Positions 25,703 to 34,981 of a DNA stretch of 64,000 nt are shown here, in pieces. Both the position numbers and the translations under genes were made by a program. Numbering within the stretch: position 1 is the stretch's first letter; the number at the start of each line of letters is the position of its first letter. Under the pieces are notes generated by a model that did no database searches, was not told the origin of the DNA, and saw only the letters and a list, made by a program, of their open reading frames with translations. This DNA is from Schlesneria sp. DSM 10557. Lineage in GTDB: Bacteria > Planctomycetota > Planctomycetia > Planctomycetales > Planctomycetaceae. Location: contig NZ_CP124747.1 of the NCBI RefSeq assembly GCF_041860085.1, positions 1,860,001-1,924,000 of the forward strand. The letters are read 5' to 3'.

Positions 25703-28495
25703 GTGCAAAAGCACACGGACACAGCTTCGGGTTCAACAGAATCAGAAAACGGGGCTTCGCCTGAGGCTGCGACGAAATTCGACGCCTGGCATACGCTCTC
25801 TGTCGATGACATTTCTGGCCGGTTAAAGACAGATCAAGAGGACGGTCTTGCTTCCGCGGAAGCCGCAGAACGACTGAAACGGGTTGGTCCCAATTCGATT
25901 GCTCAGGCTGCAGAACGCTCAGCGTTTTCCATTCTCATCTCACAATTCAAAAGCCTGATAGTCGGATTACTGCTCGTCGCCACGGTCATTGCGTTTGCGA
26001 TGAATGAACAGATCGAGGGAGCGGCAATTCTCGTTGTGATTTTCATTAACGCCATGATCGGATTTTTCACCGAATGGCGGGCCGAACAGGCATTAACCGC
26101 GCTGCAACGGCAAACAGTTCCTGTCGCTCATGTCGTCCGCGATGGTCATGAACACGAGATTCCCGCCCAAGATCTCGTCCCCGGTGATCTGGTCGTGCTG
26201 TCTGCCGGGACCCGTGTTCCCGCCGATGGGCGCATTCTGGAAGCCGTCCGGCTGCAGATCGAAGAAGCCGTGCTCACGGGAGAATCTGTCCCGGTCACAA
26301 AGACGTCCGAACCGATCGCCGAAGACGACGCCGCACTCGGCGATCGCTTGAACATGGCGTTTCTGGGGACCACGATCACCGACGGACGGGGTCGCATGCT
26401 CGTCACGTCGACTGGGTCCCAGACCGAAGTCGGCAAAATTGGAACATTGATCAATGAAGTCGTTGCTCGGACGTCCCCTCTCGAACAACAGCTTGCCCAA
26501 CTAGGTCGGCTGATCATTGGTGTCGTCCTGGTCTTGTGCGTCGTCATCGTGCTGGCCGGTTGGATCAGAGGAACCACGGATTTCTGGCATATGATGGAGA
26601 TCGGTATCTCGCTCGCCATCGCTGCCGTTCCTGAAGGGCTGCCCGCTGCGACGACCATGACGCTGGCGCTCGGAATGCAGCGAATGGCCAGAACTCGGGC
26701 GCTGATCCGCCGACTCCCGGCCGTCGAAACACTGGGTTCGGTCACGGTCATCTGCACGGACAAGACGGGAACGCTCACCCGGAACGAGATGACCGTGCGC
26801 ACAATCGTTGTCGACCAGCGGCACTATCAGGTGAGCGGCACAGGCTATGAAGTCGAGGGGACGTTCCAGGAAGGCGATCAGACCGTCGAAGTGTCAGCCA
26901 GTGAATCGCTCGTCCGGGCGCTGCAAATCGGAATGCTCTGTAACGATGCCGCGATCGAACGCGAGGGGGACGAGACGACCGTTCTGGGGGACCCGACGGA
27001 AGCCGCACTGGTAGTCGTCGGCGAAAAAGGGGGGCTCGATCGCGACGTGCTGGCCGACCAATTTCCCCGGATCGGAGAAATCCCGTTCAACAGCGATAAC
27101 AAACGGATGGTGACGGTGCACCAGACTTCCGACGGTCAACAGATCGAATTCATTAAGGGGTCGCCCGGCAGCCTTCTCGCCGACAGTCAGCATCATCTGA
27201 GAGATGGCCAGGCCGTTCCGCTGACATCGGAAGATCGTAAATACTGGGAGGAACAGAACGAAGTCCTTGCCGGCGCGGCTCTCAGGGTTCTCGCGCTCGG
27301 CCGACGGGAACGGGCAGAAGGGGACGAAGAGGGCGAGTCAGGCAATCTGGTCTTCATCGGGCTGGTAGGCATGAGTGACCCGCTACGAGAAGAGGCCAAA
27401 TCAGCGATTGAAGTCTGTCGCACGGCGGGGATCAGGACCGTCATGATGACGGGAGACCAGCAGGCAACCGCCGGCGAAATTGCACGGCAACTGGGAATCG
27501 ATCGCGACCACGATGGCCGCCCGTTACGACTGGTGCATGGGAAAGAACTGGTCGATCTGGACGACCAGCGCTGGGAACAGGCGGTCGCCGATGCCGGGGT
27601 TTTTGCCCGTGTTTCGCCAGAACACAAACTGCGAATCGTGGCGGCTCTGCAGCGACAGGGGCACGTCGTCGCGATGACGGGTGATGGAGTCAACGATGCT
27701 CCGGCGCTGAAAGAAGCGGACATCGGAATCGCCATGGGGATCAAGGGGACTGAAGTCGCCAAAGAAAATTCCGACATGGTGATCACCGACGACAATTTCG
27801 CCAGTATCGTCGGTGCGATCGAACAGGGTCGAATTATCTACGGCAACATCATCCGGTTCATCCATTATCTTTTCTCGTGCAACCTGTCGGAAGTCATCAC
27901 CGTCTTTGCGGCCCTCATGATCGGCTGGCCCCTGCCACTGGCGGCACTGCAGATCCTGTGGCTGAATCTGATCACGGACATCTTCCCGGCGTTTGCATTG
28001 GCACTCGAACCATCAACGCCCAACATCATGAAGCGGCGACCCCGTGACCCGGATACTCCCATCCTGCCACCTCGTCTTATCTTCCTGATTACCTGGGAAG
28101 GGTTGCTGCTCGCCGCAGTGACGCTGCTGGCCTTCGCCGTTGGTTTAAACTGGCACGGCAGCGAAGGGGACGGCTTGAAGCGCGCCACGACGATTGCCTT
28201 TATGACCCTGGCACTGTCTCAGGTCTTTCACGCGTTTAACGCGAGGTCCCGCAACGGCTCCGCCTTCACGCGACATCTCTTCGCGAATGCCTGGTTGTGG
28301 GGGGCGGTGATCATCTGCGTGCTTCTCCAACTGGCGGCTGTCCATATTCCACTTCTGCAACGAGTGTTGAATACGGTTCCACCCACGTCTTCCGAATGGG
28401 CCTTGATCGTCACGTGTTCTTTGATCCCGGTAGCCGTGGTGGAGATTGTCAAACTCGTGCAGCGAATGGCAGGCAAGGGGAGTGACCAGGACTGA
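25703..28495 (+). CDS. P2-type cation-transporting P-type ATPase
   Basis: This 930-residue ion pump has all P-ATPase landmarks. They are an N-terminal cation-ATPase domain (LSVDDISGRLKTDQEDGLAS), the actuator LTGES, PEGLPAA in helix M4, and the phosphorylation site CTDKTGTLTRNEM (Asp353). KGSPGSLL lies in the nucleotide domain, TGDQQATAGEIARQLGI and MTGDGVNDAPALKEADIG in the hinge. Six C-terminal helices include LWLNLITDIFPAFALALEP. It resembles Ca2+-type P2A pumps, but M6 has TDIFPA where classical Ca2+ pumps have TDGLPA, so the ion is uncertain. A GTG start at 25703 is needed: the next in-frame Met lies about 100 residues in, within a membrane helix. Confidence 0.93.
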   Translation: MQKHTDTASGSTESENGASPEAATKFDAWHTLSVDDISGRLKTDQEDGLASAEAAERLKRVGPNSIAQAAERSAFSILISQFKSLIVGLLLVATVIAFAMNEQIEGAAILVVIFINAMIGFFTEWRAEQALTALQRQTVPVAHVVRDGHEHEIPAQDLVPGDLVVLSAGTRVPADGRILEAVRLQIEEAVLTGESVPVTKTSEPIAEDDAALGDRLNMAFLGTTITDGRGRMLVTSTGSQTEVGKIGTLINEVVARTSPLEQQLAQLGRLIIGVVLVLCVVIVLAGWIRGTTDFWHMMEIGISLAIAAVPEGLPAATTMTLALGMQRMARTRALIRRLPAVETLGSVTVICTDKTGTLTRNEMTVRTIVVDQRHYQVSGTGYEVEGTFQEGDQTVEVSASESLVRALQIGMLCNDAAIEREGDETTVLGDPTEAALVVVGEKGGLDRDVLADQFPRIGEIPFNSDNKRMVTVHQTSDGQQIEFIKGSPGSLLADSQHHLRDGQAVPLTSEDRKYWEEQNEVLAGAALRVLALGRRERAEGDEEGESGNLVFIGLVGMSDPLREEAKSAIEVCRTAGIRTVMMTGDQQATAGEIARQLGIDRDHDGRPLRLVHGKELVDLDDQRWEQAVADAGVFARVSPEHKLRIVAALQRQGHVVAMTGDGVNDAPALKEADIGIAMGIKGTEVAKENSDMVITDDNFASIVGAIEQGRIIYGNIIRFIHYLFSCNLSEVITVFAALMIGWPLPLAALQILWLNLITDIFPAFALALEPSTPNIMKRRPRDPDTPILPPRLIFLITWEGLLLAAVTLLAFAVGLNWHGSEGDGLKRATTIAFMTLALSQVFHAFNARSRNGSAFTRHLFANAWLWGAVIICVLLQLAAVHIPLLQRVLNTVPPTSSEWALIVTCSLIPVAVVEIVKLVQRMAGKGSDQD

Positions 28496-28518
28496 GCCGG
28501 GTTGAGGGGAATTCCGCT

Positions 28519-28633
28519 GCGCAAAAACGGGGTCGGGTACTCAAGTTTCCGAACTGGTTCTGGCACGACTTTGACATCATGACTGCCGTCGCCCGTCTGG
28601 AAATCTGAACGCCCGACCCCGGATTATTTGCGC
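28519..28633. repeat. MITE-like or terminator-like inverted repeat between convergent genes
   Basis: A nested inverted repeat occupies the convergent gap. GCGCAAA (28519-28525) pairs with TTTGCGC (28627-28633), and CGGGGTCGGG (28528-28537) pairs with CCCGACCCCG (28612-28621). The arms are roughly 19-22 bp, imperfect, around a 74-bp centre. The placement suits a bidirectional terminator; the size and termini also suit a small non-autonomous element. Confidence 0.6.
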
Positions 28634-28655
28634 CTTTCAGGAGCCGTCGTCGAGG

Positions 28656-29648
28656 TTATGCGTCAGTCTTTGGTTGACCCGCGACTGACTTAAATGGAGG
28701 GATGATCGGTGAAACGAAGTCGGCCGGCTTGACGGTCAGGATGCTGCAATCGCAGGTATCGAGGACTTTCTCGGCAGTGTTACCCAGCAACAGTTCCCGG
28801 ATGCCGCTGCGGCCAATGGTGCCCAGCACCACCAGATCTGCATTGATGTGCTTCGTCAGCCTGCCGATTTCCTGCCAGGGTGTTCCGTAGCTGAGATGTT
28901 GCTGGACGGTCCGGGTTCCGAGATTCAATGAAGAGACAAACTCGTCGAATCGCTTTTTCGCCTCGACGTTGACTTCGCTTCTCAGAGAGCTTCCGTTCGG
29001 AATTTTACTCAAGACCTCTTCCGTGGCGTCGAGTGAGTCAATGACATGCACCAGATGCAGTTCGGCATTCGCCTGATTCGCAATCGAGATCGACTCTTGC
29101 ACCGCCTTGCGGCTGACATCCGAAAAATCTGTCGCTGCGAGGATCCGTTGAGGCTGACTTTGAGTTTCCCCCTTAACAATCCAGACCGAGGCAGGGCAGT
29201 TACGAACCAGCCGCTTCGCGGTACTGCCAATGAGAAAGTGCTGCCAGGTCGACATCCCGCGTGTCCCCGCCAATACCAGATCGCAGCCTTCGCTCTGAAC
29301 GGCTGTCGCAATCTGCAGGTGAGGGGCCCCGAGCAGCGTGATGGGGCGGATCTGATCGCTGCCAATATTCGTCTGAGCGATCAGCTTCTGCATTTTGGCA
29401 AGCGAGTCACGCTCGACCTCATGATGGAACGTACTTCCTTCGCCATAGAGGAAGTCTTTCTTCCCCTCGTAGGAAGCCGACTCCAGCAGCTTGCGAATAT
29501 TGGGAAGGCAATGAGCCAACGTGATCTTCGCACCTGTTTTCTGTGACAGCCAGACAGCCTGCTTCAACGCGGCTTCCGCAGGGGGAGAAAAATCGGTTGC
29601 GACGAGGATATGACGGTAGGCAACATGAGCACTGACATCGCTATTCAT
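28656..29648 (-). CDS. Tandem universal stress protein (two UspA domains)
   Basis: The 330-residue protein is a fusion of two UspA units. The first runs from YRHILVATDFSPPAEAALKQ to the ATP-loop-type GTRGMSTWQHFLIGSTAKRL, about residues 10-160. The second runs from QRILAATDFSDVSRKAVQES to GTIGRSGIRELLLGNTAEKV, about residues 167-310. Both halves keep the GTxGxxx(9)GSTA/GNTA nucleotide-binding pattern, so ATP binding is plausible. Such proteins accumulate under starvation or redox stress. The gene is convergent with the P-type ATPase, a pairing of USP and ion pump seen elsewhere, but they are not cotranscribed. The ATG at 29648 begins MNSDVSAHVAYRHILVATDF. Confidence 0.93.
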   Translation of the reverse strand: MNSDVSAHVAYRHILVATDFSPPAEAALKQAVWLSQKTGAKITLAHCLPNIRKLLESASYEGKKDFLYGEGSTFHHEVERDSLAKMQKLIAQTNIGSDQIRPITLLGAPHLQIATAVQSEGCDLVLAGTRGMSTWQHFLIGSTAKRLVRNCPASVWIVKGETQSQPQRILAATDFSDVSRKAVQESISIANQANAELHLVHVIDSLDATEEVLSKIPNGSSLRSEVNVEAKKRFDEFVSSLNLGTRTVQQHLSYGTPWQEIGRLTKHINADLVVLGTIGRSGIRELLLGNTAEKVLDTCDCSILTVKPADFVSPIIPPFKSVAGQPKTDA

Positions 29649-30233
29649 CTGGAAATCCTTTTACTGAAATTGAACGTGGCCCGGGTGCATCTTCAAAGTT
29701 GCAGTGCGTTCGCTTGAAGACTCGACGAAGAGAATGCATGTACTCCGCGACTCGTTGTCGCCCGCGAGGATGGATACGGTAGCAGGAAATCACCGACATC
29801 AGAGCCCGAAATTGAAGTGCCCACAGGGAAATTGTCTCGGTTCGAGTCATAAAAATCGCAAAACCACGACTCCAGTGCGCCTGGAGTCGCGTTCGAGACT
29901 GAATTTCCCACTACGGGACTGCTGGATTAAATTATTTGAAACCCAGGACACGATGACAAGCAGCAGGCTCGTAAAAAGAAAGAACCGTCCGCGACCGTTG
30001 CCCCCGGCGCAGACGACGGAGTGCCACTCCCTCGTCGCATTCACCGCCGTTGTACTGATCGCCGTTATAAAAATGCTGGTCATCAGACGGGAGCGAAATG
30101 CTGTTCGAGACCAGACATCTCAACAATTCGCGCTTTCCGGGGTCAAATCAGGAATGCGCGTTCGAATCGCGAAATCTCGCAACAGACTGCGGCGACTTGC
30201 AGAGGCGCATGGCAACCCGTTGTGGCGCACTCT
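29649..30233. other. Intergenic spacer, no gene seen
   Basis: About 585 bp between two reverse-strand genes. A long forward frame crosses this interval into the MFS gene but has shadow composition. The promoter of the stress-protein gene should lie in the left part. Confidence 0.35.
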
Positions 30234-31664
30234 TCACGAGTCAGCTTGTAGCGGAGTGAAAATCCGGCGGGACGGATTCACGAAGGCCCAGCACAGTGCC
30301 CCCACCAGATATGTCGCAGCGAACAGAATCAGGACGAGATTCCAGTCCTCGGTTTGCTGGAACAGTTCGCCGACGATGATCGGGCAAACCGCCACTGCCA
30401 GATTGCCCGCCATGTTGACTGTACCCAGTGTTTGTGCAACGCGCGCTCCACCGATATCAATCACGGCCGCCCCCATCGCCGGACCAGCGAACGACCCGCA
30501 GAAGACCGCGACGGCCAGTAACATCAACGCCGCAGTCATGTCCTGCACATACCAGCTTCCCAGAATGAGCAATCCACATATTCCCAGTGAATACGCCCCG
30601 ATTCCACTTCGGCTGAGCCAGAGACTTCCGGTCCGTTTCCAGACCCAGTCAACGAGAAGTCCGCCGAGCAGGCTCCCACCCAATGCTCCGGCAAAAACGA
30701 TTCCCTGCATGTAGCCTGACTGCGCGATGGACACACCCCGGGTTTGCTGCAGAAAGGTCGGAAACCAGCTCGCGAAGAACATATAGCCTGCCGCACGGCA
30801 AATCTGTTGACCGCAAATCAGCAACAGGCCCAGGTGACTGAACATCGCCAGCCAGTTCGTTCGGTCTGCTTCATTCTCCTGCCGAGAGACATCGTCAGGA
30901 GAGACATTCGCGCTAATGAGTTCCCGCTCCGCAGAGTTAACGCCGGCGCAGCCCTCAGGACGATCCCGGAATCGAATGAAGAAGATCAAGGCCCAGACAA
31001 AACCGGGTAGAGCGAAGAGAATGAAGACACTTCTCCACGTCATCACCTCCATCCACGTCATCACCTTCACCTCCAGCAGTCGCCCCGTAAGGACGCTGGC
31101 CGCGATGGCGCCGACTTGCATTCCTACCGCCAGCAGACCGCACCCGAGCGATCGCTGCGACATCGGCATCCAGTACTTAATGGAATTGATCGAAGCAGGA
31201 AAAAAACCCGCTTGGGCAATTCCCATCACCATTTGAGCGACAATCAACAATGCAAAACTGGAAGAGAGGGCGGTGCCGAACATGGCCGCTGACCAGGCGA
31301 CCGCAAAGCAGGTCATCGCCAGTCGCGTACCAAACCGATACGAGAACGATCCGGTCGGAATTTGAAACAGGGCATACGTCCAGAAGAAAGCCCCCATGAA
31401 CTGGCCAGATTCCGCCAGGGTTAATCCCAGATCATCCCGGATACGGCTCTCTGCCACGCCAATCGAATTTCGGCACAAATAGGCCAGCCCGCTGGCCGTC
31501 GCTAGCCAGCCAATCGCCCGGTAGCGAACGGCCGTTGCACGCAGACTCCCGTCCCACACGATCTCTGATGAAGAGGAAAGTTCCTGGGTGGGTCGCTGGA
31601 ACGTGGGATCTTCCAACGACTCGACTTGTCCAACCGATGTCTGATCGTCATCGAACGTTTTCAT
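30234..31664 (-). CDS. MFS transporter, anion:cation symporter type
   Basis: The 476-residue protein has about twelve hydrophobic segments. YRAIGWLATASGLAYLCRNS, MGAFFWTYALFQIPTGSFSY and FGTRLAMTCFAVAWSAAMFG at the start are typical of ACS-family carriers of sugar acids (hexuronate, glucarate, galactonate). A central hydrophilic loop (residues about 240-275) precedes the second half. Residues VKVMTWMEVMTWRSVF contain an 18-bp in-frame tandem duplication. It is the last gene of a reverse-strand run after the dehydratase and the aldolase, 46 bp behind the aldolase gene, consistent with uptake of the substrate those enzymes degrade. The proposed substrate, an aldonate such as galactonate, is inferred from context. 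Confidence 0.85.
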   Translation of the reverse strand: MKTFDDDQTSVGQVESLEDPTFQRPTQELSSSSEIVWDGSLRATAVRYRAIGWLATASGLAYLCRNSIGVAESRIRDDLGLTLAESGQFMGAFFWTYALFQIPTGSFSYRFGTRLAMTCFAVAWSAAMFGTALSSSFALLIVAQMVMGIAQAGFFPASINSIKYWMPMSQRSLGCGLLAVGMQVGAIAASVLTGRLLEVKVMTWMEVMTWRSVFILFALPGFVWALIFFIRFRDRPEGCAGVNSAERELISANVSPDDVSRQENEADRTNWLAMFSHLGLLLICGQQICRAAGYMFFASWFPTFLQQTRGVSIAQSGYMQGIVFAGALGGSLLGGLLVDWVWKRTGSLWLSRSGIGAYSLGICGLLILGSWYVQDMTAALMLLAVAVFCGSFAGPAMGAAVIDIGGARVAQTLGTVNMAGNLAVAVCPIIVGELFQQTEDWNLVLILFAATYLVGALCWAFVNPSRRIFTPLQADS

Positions 31665-31710
31665 CGTCGAGTCCTCCCACGTATGGTGCTGCGGGTTTGT
31701 TGGTCGCCAC

Positions 31711-32634
31711 TTATCGAATCGTGGCCTGCAGCCTCAGAAACAGTCGATCCACCTCGGCCTGAGTTTCGGGATCGAGTTCCCAGCCAACCGGTTGCCGTTG
31801 AACAGTGTTGGGAAAAATCCCCCGTTTCTTCATCAGATACTTTTCGATCGACAGGAATCCATCCAGACCGGCAGAGAGTTGCAACGCGACGAGTCCGCAA
31901 ATCGGCAATGAGAGCTGATAGATCCGCTCGTCATCCCCGGCTTTGAGCGCTCGCCAGAGGGAGATCACACCATCCAGCAGATCCGTACCGGGCATCGTTC
32001 CCTGAATGCCGCGACGGTAACAGTCGACCAGATTGATGCCCCCCGACCCTTCGAAGATCTTTGCCTGTCCCTTGGTCGCATCTCGCAATCGGGACAAATT
32101 TGGTCCGAGCGGATGCGCCTCTGGCTTGAAAAAGATCCGTTCAGGGCCGAACCGATGAAGCAGTTCCAGATAGACATCCAGCGAAATGGCGGCTCCTACA
32201 TAACCGGAGGCATCCTGGACAATCAGCGGAATCGAAACTCGTTCGGCAATCGCCCCGAAGTAGTCACGTGTCTTGAAAGCAGGCAACCGGGTGGCGATGG
32301 GTGGGATTGCCATCACGGCGCTGGCCCCATGGCGGGCAGCATGCTCGGCCAGTTGGCACGCCTCGGCCGTGCTCTCAGCGCCGACGCTGATCACCGAGAA
32401 TCCGCGGCCCTGAGCACGCCGGCAGACGAATTCTGCCAGTTCACGGCGCAGTTCTACGGGAAGCCGACAGACTTCACTGACCATGGCGACTACGACACCG
32501 TCCGCACCAACCTCGAACGCCCAGTCGATCTCTCGCTCCAGCGTGGGCCAGTCAATCGACTCATCCTCGAAAAAGGGAGTATGGAGGACGGGCAGCACAC
32601 CCTGGAGCGTGTCCTGTTCACGGGAAACCGTCAT
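31711..32634 (-). CDS. DapA/KDG-aldolase family lyase
   Basis: The 307-residue (beta/alpha)8 protein begins [20 protein letters not shown], as in dihydrodipicolinate-synthase-family enzymes. It contains [20 protein letters not shown] and the Schiff-base Lys in [12 protein letters not shown] (about residue 169). [20 protein letters not shown] and [11 protein letters not shown] are also family-like. The usual YNxPG with catalytic Tyr is replaced by VQDASGY, so chemistry may differ from DapA. Position between the enolase-type dehydratase and an MFS sugar-acid carrier suggests cleavage of a 2-keto-3-deoxy sugar acid to pyruvate plus an aldehyde. That is inferred. Confidence 0.83.
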   Translation of the reverse strand: MTVSREQDTLQGVLPVLHTPFFEDESIDWPTLEREIDWAFEVGADGVVVAMVSEVCRLPVELRRELAEFVCRRAQGRGFSVISVGAESTAEACQLAEHAARHGASAVMAIPPIATRLPAFKTRDYFGAIAERVSIPLIVQDASGYVGAAISLDVYLELLHRFGPERIFFKPEAHPLGPNLSRLRDATKGQAKIFEGSGGINLVDCYRRGIQGTMPGTDLLDGVISLWRALKAGDDERIYQLSLPICGLVALQLSAGLDGFLSIEKYLMKKRGIFPNTVQRQPVGWELDPETQAEVDRLFLRLQATIR

Positions 32635-32793
32635 GAAGAGTTATTCCTGTCGCTGCGGTACTCAGATCAAAGCAAATTCCGTCGCCCAGAATCTGCTCGC
32701 TACAAATCGTTCGTCGTCGGGCGCACCAGAGCGCAGGTCAGCGCAGCGTCCAGCTCATCAATGGGCCTCCACGCGCTGGACCGGCTGGCCAGA

Positions 32794-33972
32794 TCACCAA
32801 TCGCCCACCGCACCGTCGCTGTAGAAGGTTCGCTGCAGTACTTCCTGCTGGAACGGATACTTCTTGATCGCCTCTTCATTGACGGTGACCCCCAGCCCGG
32901 GACGCGTATTGGGAGTGACGGTCCTTGTTCGAGGGTCAATCACGTAGCCCTCATCGACAACTTCATCACGCCACGGAACGTCCTGATGCACGGATTCACA
33001 GATGATATAGTTCGGTTGCGAGAACCCGAATTCCAGCGAGGCGGCCGTGCTGACGGGCCCTTGTGGATTATGGGGCGCCAGGGCAATCCGGTGAGCGTCC
33101 GCCAGAGCCGCGATTCGCCGCGCTTCAGTGAAGCCACCACAATGAGTCAGATCAAGCTGACAGATTTCACATCCGCGGACAGCGAACAGGTCCCGGAACG
33201 CCGCCAGATGAGTCAATCGTTCCCCTGTTGCGATCGGAGTAACTACCGCGGCATTGATCGCGGCCAGACCATCCAGACTTTCCGGCCAGCAGGGTTCTTC
33301 GAAGAAATAGAGGCCATATTGATCCAGAGCCTGCGCGAACTGCATCCCCATGGCCGGGGAAGGGCGAGCGTGGCAGTCGACCATAATATCAATGTCGTCA
33401 CCGACAGCGTCGCGCATCGCGGACACGCAGGCATCGGCCGCCTTGATCGAACGCATCCCCTCGATCGGCATCGTCGGGGGGACCGCCATCGATTTGAAGG
33501 CGGTGAATCCTTCCTCAACCGCCTGCCGAGCCAGATCGGCGAACTGATTCGCGTTGTCGACGGGAGTTTCATAGAAGCTCTCGAGGTTTCCCCCGCCCAG
33601 ATGACAATAGAGTCGGATCGAGTTGCGTACCGGGCCGCCCCAAAGGTGATGGCATGGCACGCCATGAATCTTGCCCAGAATGTCCCAGAGAGCCAGGTCG
33701 ATTCCGGCGATGGCAGTCGATCGTACGATGCCGTTCCCGTGCCAGAAGTGCTGTCGCCACATCATCTGCCACAGGTATTCCACCCGACGCGGATCTTCCC
33801 CCACAAGTAACTGACAGAGATCTTCGATCGCGCCCACCACGCTGCGGGTATGCCACTCGAGCGTTGCTTCACCCCATCCGACGAGCCCCGGCTGATTCGT
33901 AATGACTTTGACAAAAATCCAGTTCCGCATGCGGGCATGACAGACGTGAGTCTCGATCGCCGTAATTTTCAT
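32794..33972 (-). CDS. Enolase-superfamily sugar-acid dehydratase (galactonate dehydratase-like)
   Basis: The start is set at [20 protein letters not shown] (ATG at 33970-33972); an upstream extension to 34002 lacks family character. The 392-residue protein has mandelate-racemase/muconate-lactonizing architecture. Metal ligands fit [11 protein letters not shown] (Asp), [11 protein letters not shown] (Glu) and IATGERLTH (Glu), and the general-base His fits [12 protein letters not shown]. These resemble D-galactonate dehydratase more than mandelate racemase (no KxK). It removes water from an aldonate to give a 2-keto-3-deoxy acid. The DapA-type aldolase and MFS carrier follow on the same strand, and a GntR regulator is divergent upstream. 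The exact sugar acid is not proven. Confidence 0.83.
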   Translation of the reverse strand: MKITAIETHVCHARMRNWIFVKVITNQPGLVGWGEATLEWHTRSVVGAIEDLCQLLVGEDPRRVEYLWQMMWRQHFWHGNGIVRSTAIAGIDLALWDILGKIHGVPCHHLWGGPVRNSIRLYCHLGGGNLESFYETPVDNANQFADLARQAVEEGFTAFKSMAVPPTMPIEGMRSIKAADACVSAMRDAVGDDIDIMVDCHARPSPAMGMQFAQALDQYGLYFFEEPCWPESLDGLAAINAAVVTPIATGERLTHLAAFRDLFAVRGCEICQLDLTHCGGFTEARRIAALADAHRIALAPHNPQGPVSTAASLEFGFSQPNYIICESVHQDVPWRDEVVDEGYVIDPRTRTVTPNTRPGLGVTVNEEAIKKYPFQQEVLQRTFYSDGAVGDW

Positions 33973-34031
33973 TGAGATTCCATGACAGAGTGAAGTGTGC
34001 ACACGACTGGAGATTTGATTTTGAAGACAAT

Positions 34032-34061
34032 GTACTTGCTTTTGTATTCAATAACAAGTAC
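34032..34061. promoter_or_regulatory. Candidate GntR operator in the divergent promoter
   Basis: The perfect inverted repeat GTACTTG (34032-34038) and CAAGTAC (34055-34061), spacer 16 bp, lies in the 99-bp gap between the divergent dehydratase gene and the GntR gene. Its centre is AT-rich (TTGTATTCAATAACAA). Position and symmetry fit a site for the adjacent dimeric GntR protein, controlling both directions. Confidence 0.55.
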
Positions 34062-34071
34062 GCTATCTTTG

Positions 34072-34950
34072 ATGTATATCGCCGACTTCATCAAAAGTGA
34101 TCTTGAAGCCCGCCTGAAATCGGGCAGGGTTCAGCCTGCGCAGTTGACAATCGACGCGCTGGCGGAACACTACGATGTCAGCCACACACCGATTCGATCT
34201 GCTATTGCCGAGTTAATCAGTGAGGGGTTGCTTGAAAAAGGCTCAAACCGTCGACTGATTGCCAGTGTGAACTGCCCGCCGCAACAAGGGGAATTGCCTC
34301 CTGCGGAACCACCTGAACCTCTTCGCGACCCGTACGAAACCATTTCAAACGACCTCGTTAAGGCGAGCCTGGAAGGAGATTCGATTTACCTGCGGGAAGA
34401 AGTGACTGCCGAAAAGTACGACGTCAGTCGTTCCGTGATACGGAACATTTTCCACCGATTGGCGGGGGAGGGGATGCTCGATCACATTCCCCGACGGGGA
34501 TGGCGACTGCGGGCATTTCGCCAGGACGACTTGAAGGCATTCGTTGAAGTTCGCGAATCGCTCGAACTCAAGGCACTCACGCTCGCGTTTCCCAGACTGG
34601 ACTCACAAGAATTACAGCGAATACTGGACGCAAACGTTTATCCGGCCAATCCGTCCAGTTTGCCTCTGATTGATGAATCACTGCACAACTATCTGATCAA
34701 ATTGTCGGGTAATGTCTACATTAAAGATTTCTTCGTTCGCCAGGGCCGCTACTACGAACTGCTCTTCCACTGGGAAGACCACGACCTCGATGCCGCGATC
34801 GAAACAGTCCGTCAACATCGAGAAATTTTGACGTTTCTTCTCAATCGAGATGAGCAGAGTGCTCGGCGATCCCTTAGCTATCATATTCTCAATAATCACC
34901 CGATCCTGACGCAGATTTCGGGGAAGGCAAACGAGCAAGACGATAGATAA
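34072..34950 (+). CDS. GntR-family regulator with two winged-helix units
   Basis: The start is placed at MYIADFIKSDLEARLKSGRV (ATG at 34072), where the first domain begins; earlier Met codons give unlikely residues. The 292-residue protein has a first wHTH at about residues 26-62 (LTIDALAEHYDVSHTPIRSA). After a Pro-rich linker comes a second at about 110-147 (EEVTAEKYDVSRSVIRNIFH, then GMLDHIPRRGWRLRAF). The all-helical effector domain follows from about residue 150. Normal FadR/GntR proteins have one HTH. It is divergent from the sugar-acid genes and likely regulates them. The PSD1 gene begins 31 bp downstream on the same strand and may be cotranscribed. Confidence 0.85.
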   Translation: MYIADFIKSDLEARLKSGRVQPAQLTIDALAEHYDVSHTPIRSAIAELISEGLLEKGSNRRLIASVNCPPQQGELPPAEPPEPLRDPYETISNDLVKASLEGDSIYLREEVTAEKYDVSRSVIRNIFHRLAGEGMLDHIPRRGWRLRAFRQDDLKAFVEVRESLELKALTLAFPRLDSQELQRILDANVYPANPSSLPLIDESLHNYLIKLSGNVYIKDFFVRQGRYYELLFHWEDHDLDAAIETVRQHREILTFLLNRDEQSARRSLSYHILNNHPILTQISGKANEQDDR

Positions 34951-34981
34951 AGCCGCAAACTCATGTTTCAGAAGGTGCACA

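Noticed and set aside
29830-29850. Possible tRNA T-loop string (GGTTCGAGTC)
   Set aside because: No matching acceptor stem, anticodon stem or CCA could be found around it.
29704-30714. 336-codon forward frame overlapping the stress-protein/MFS gap
   Set aside because: It has Arg/Ser/Pro-rich shadow composition and overlaps the MFS gene; no motif is seen.
32113-33810. 565-codon forward frame across the aldolase and dehydratase genes
   Set aside because: It is antisense to two well-supported enzymes and its product shows no domain.
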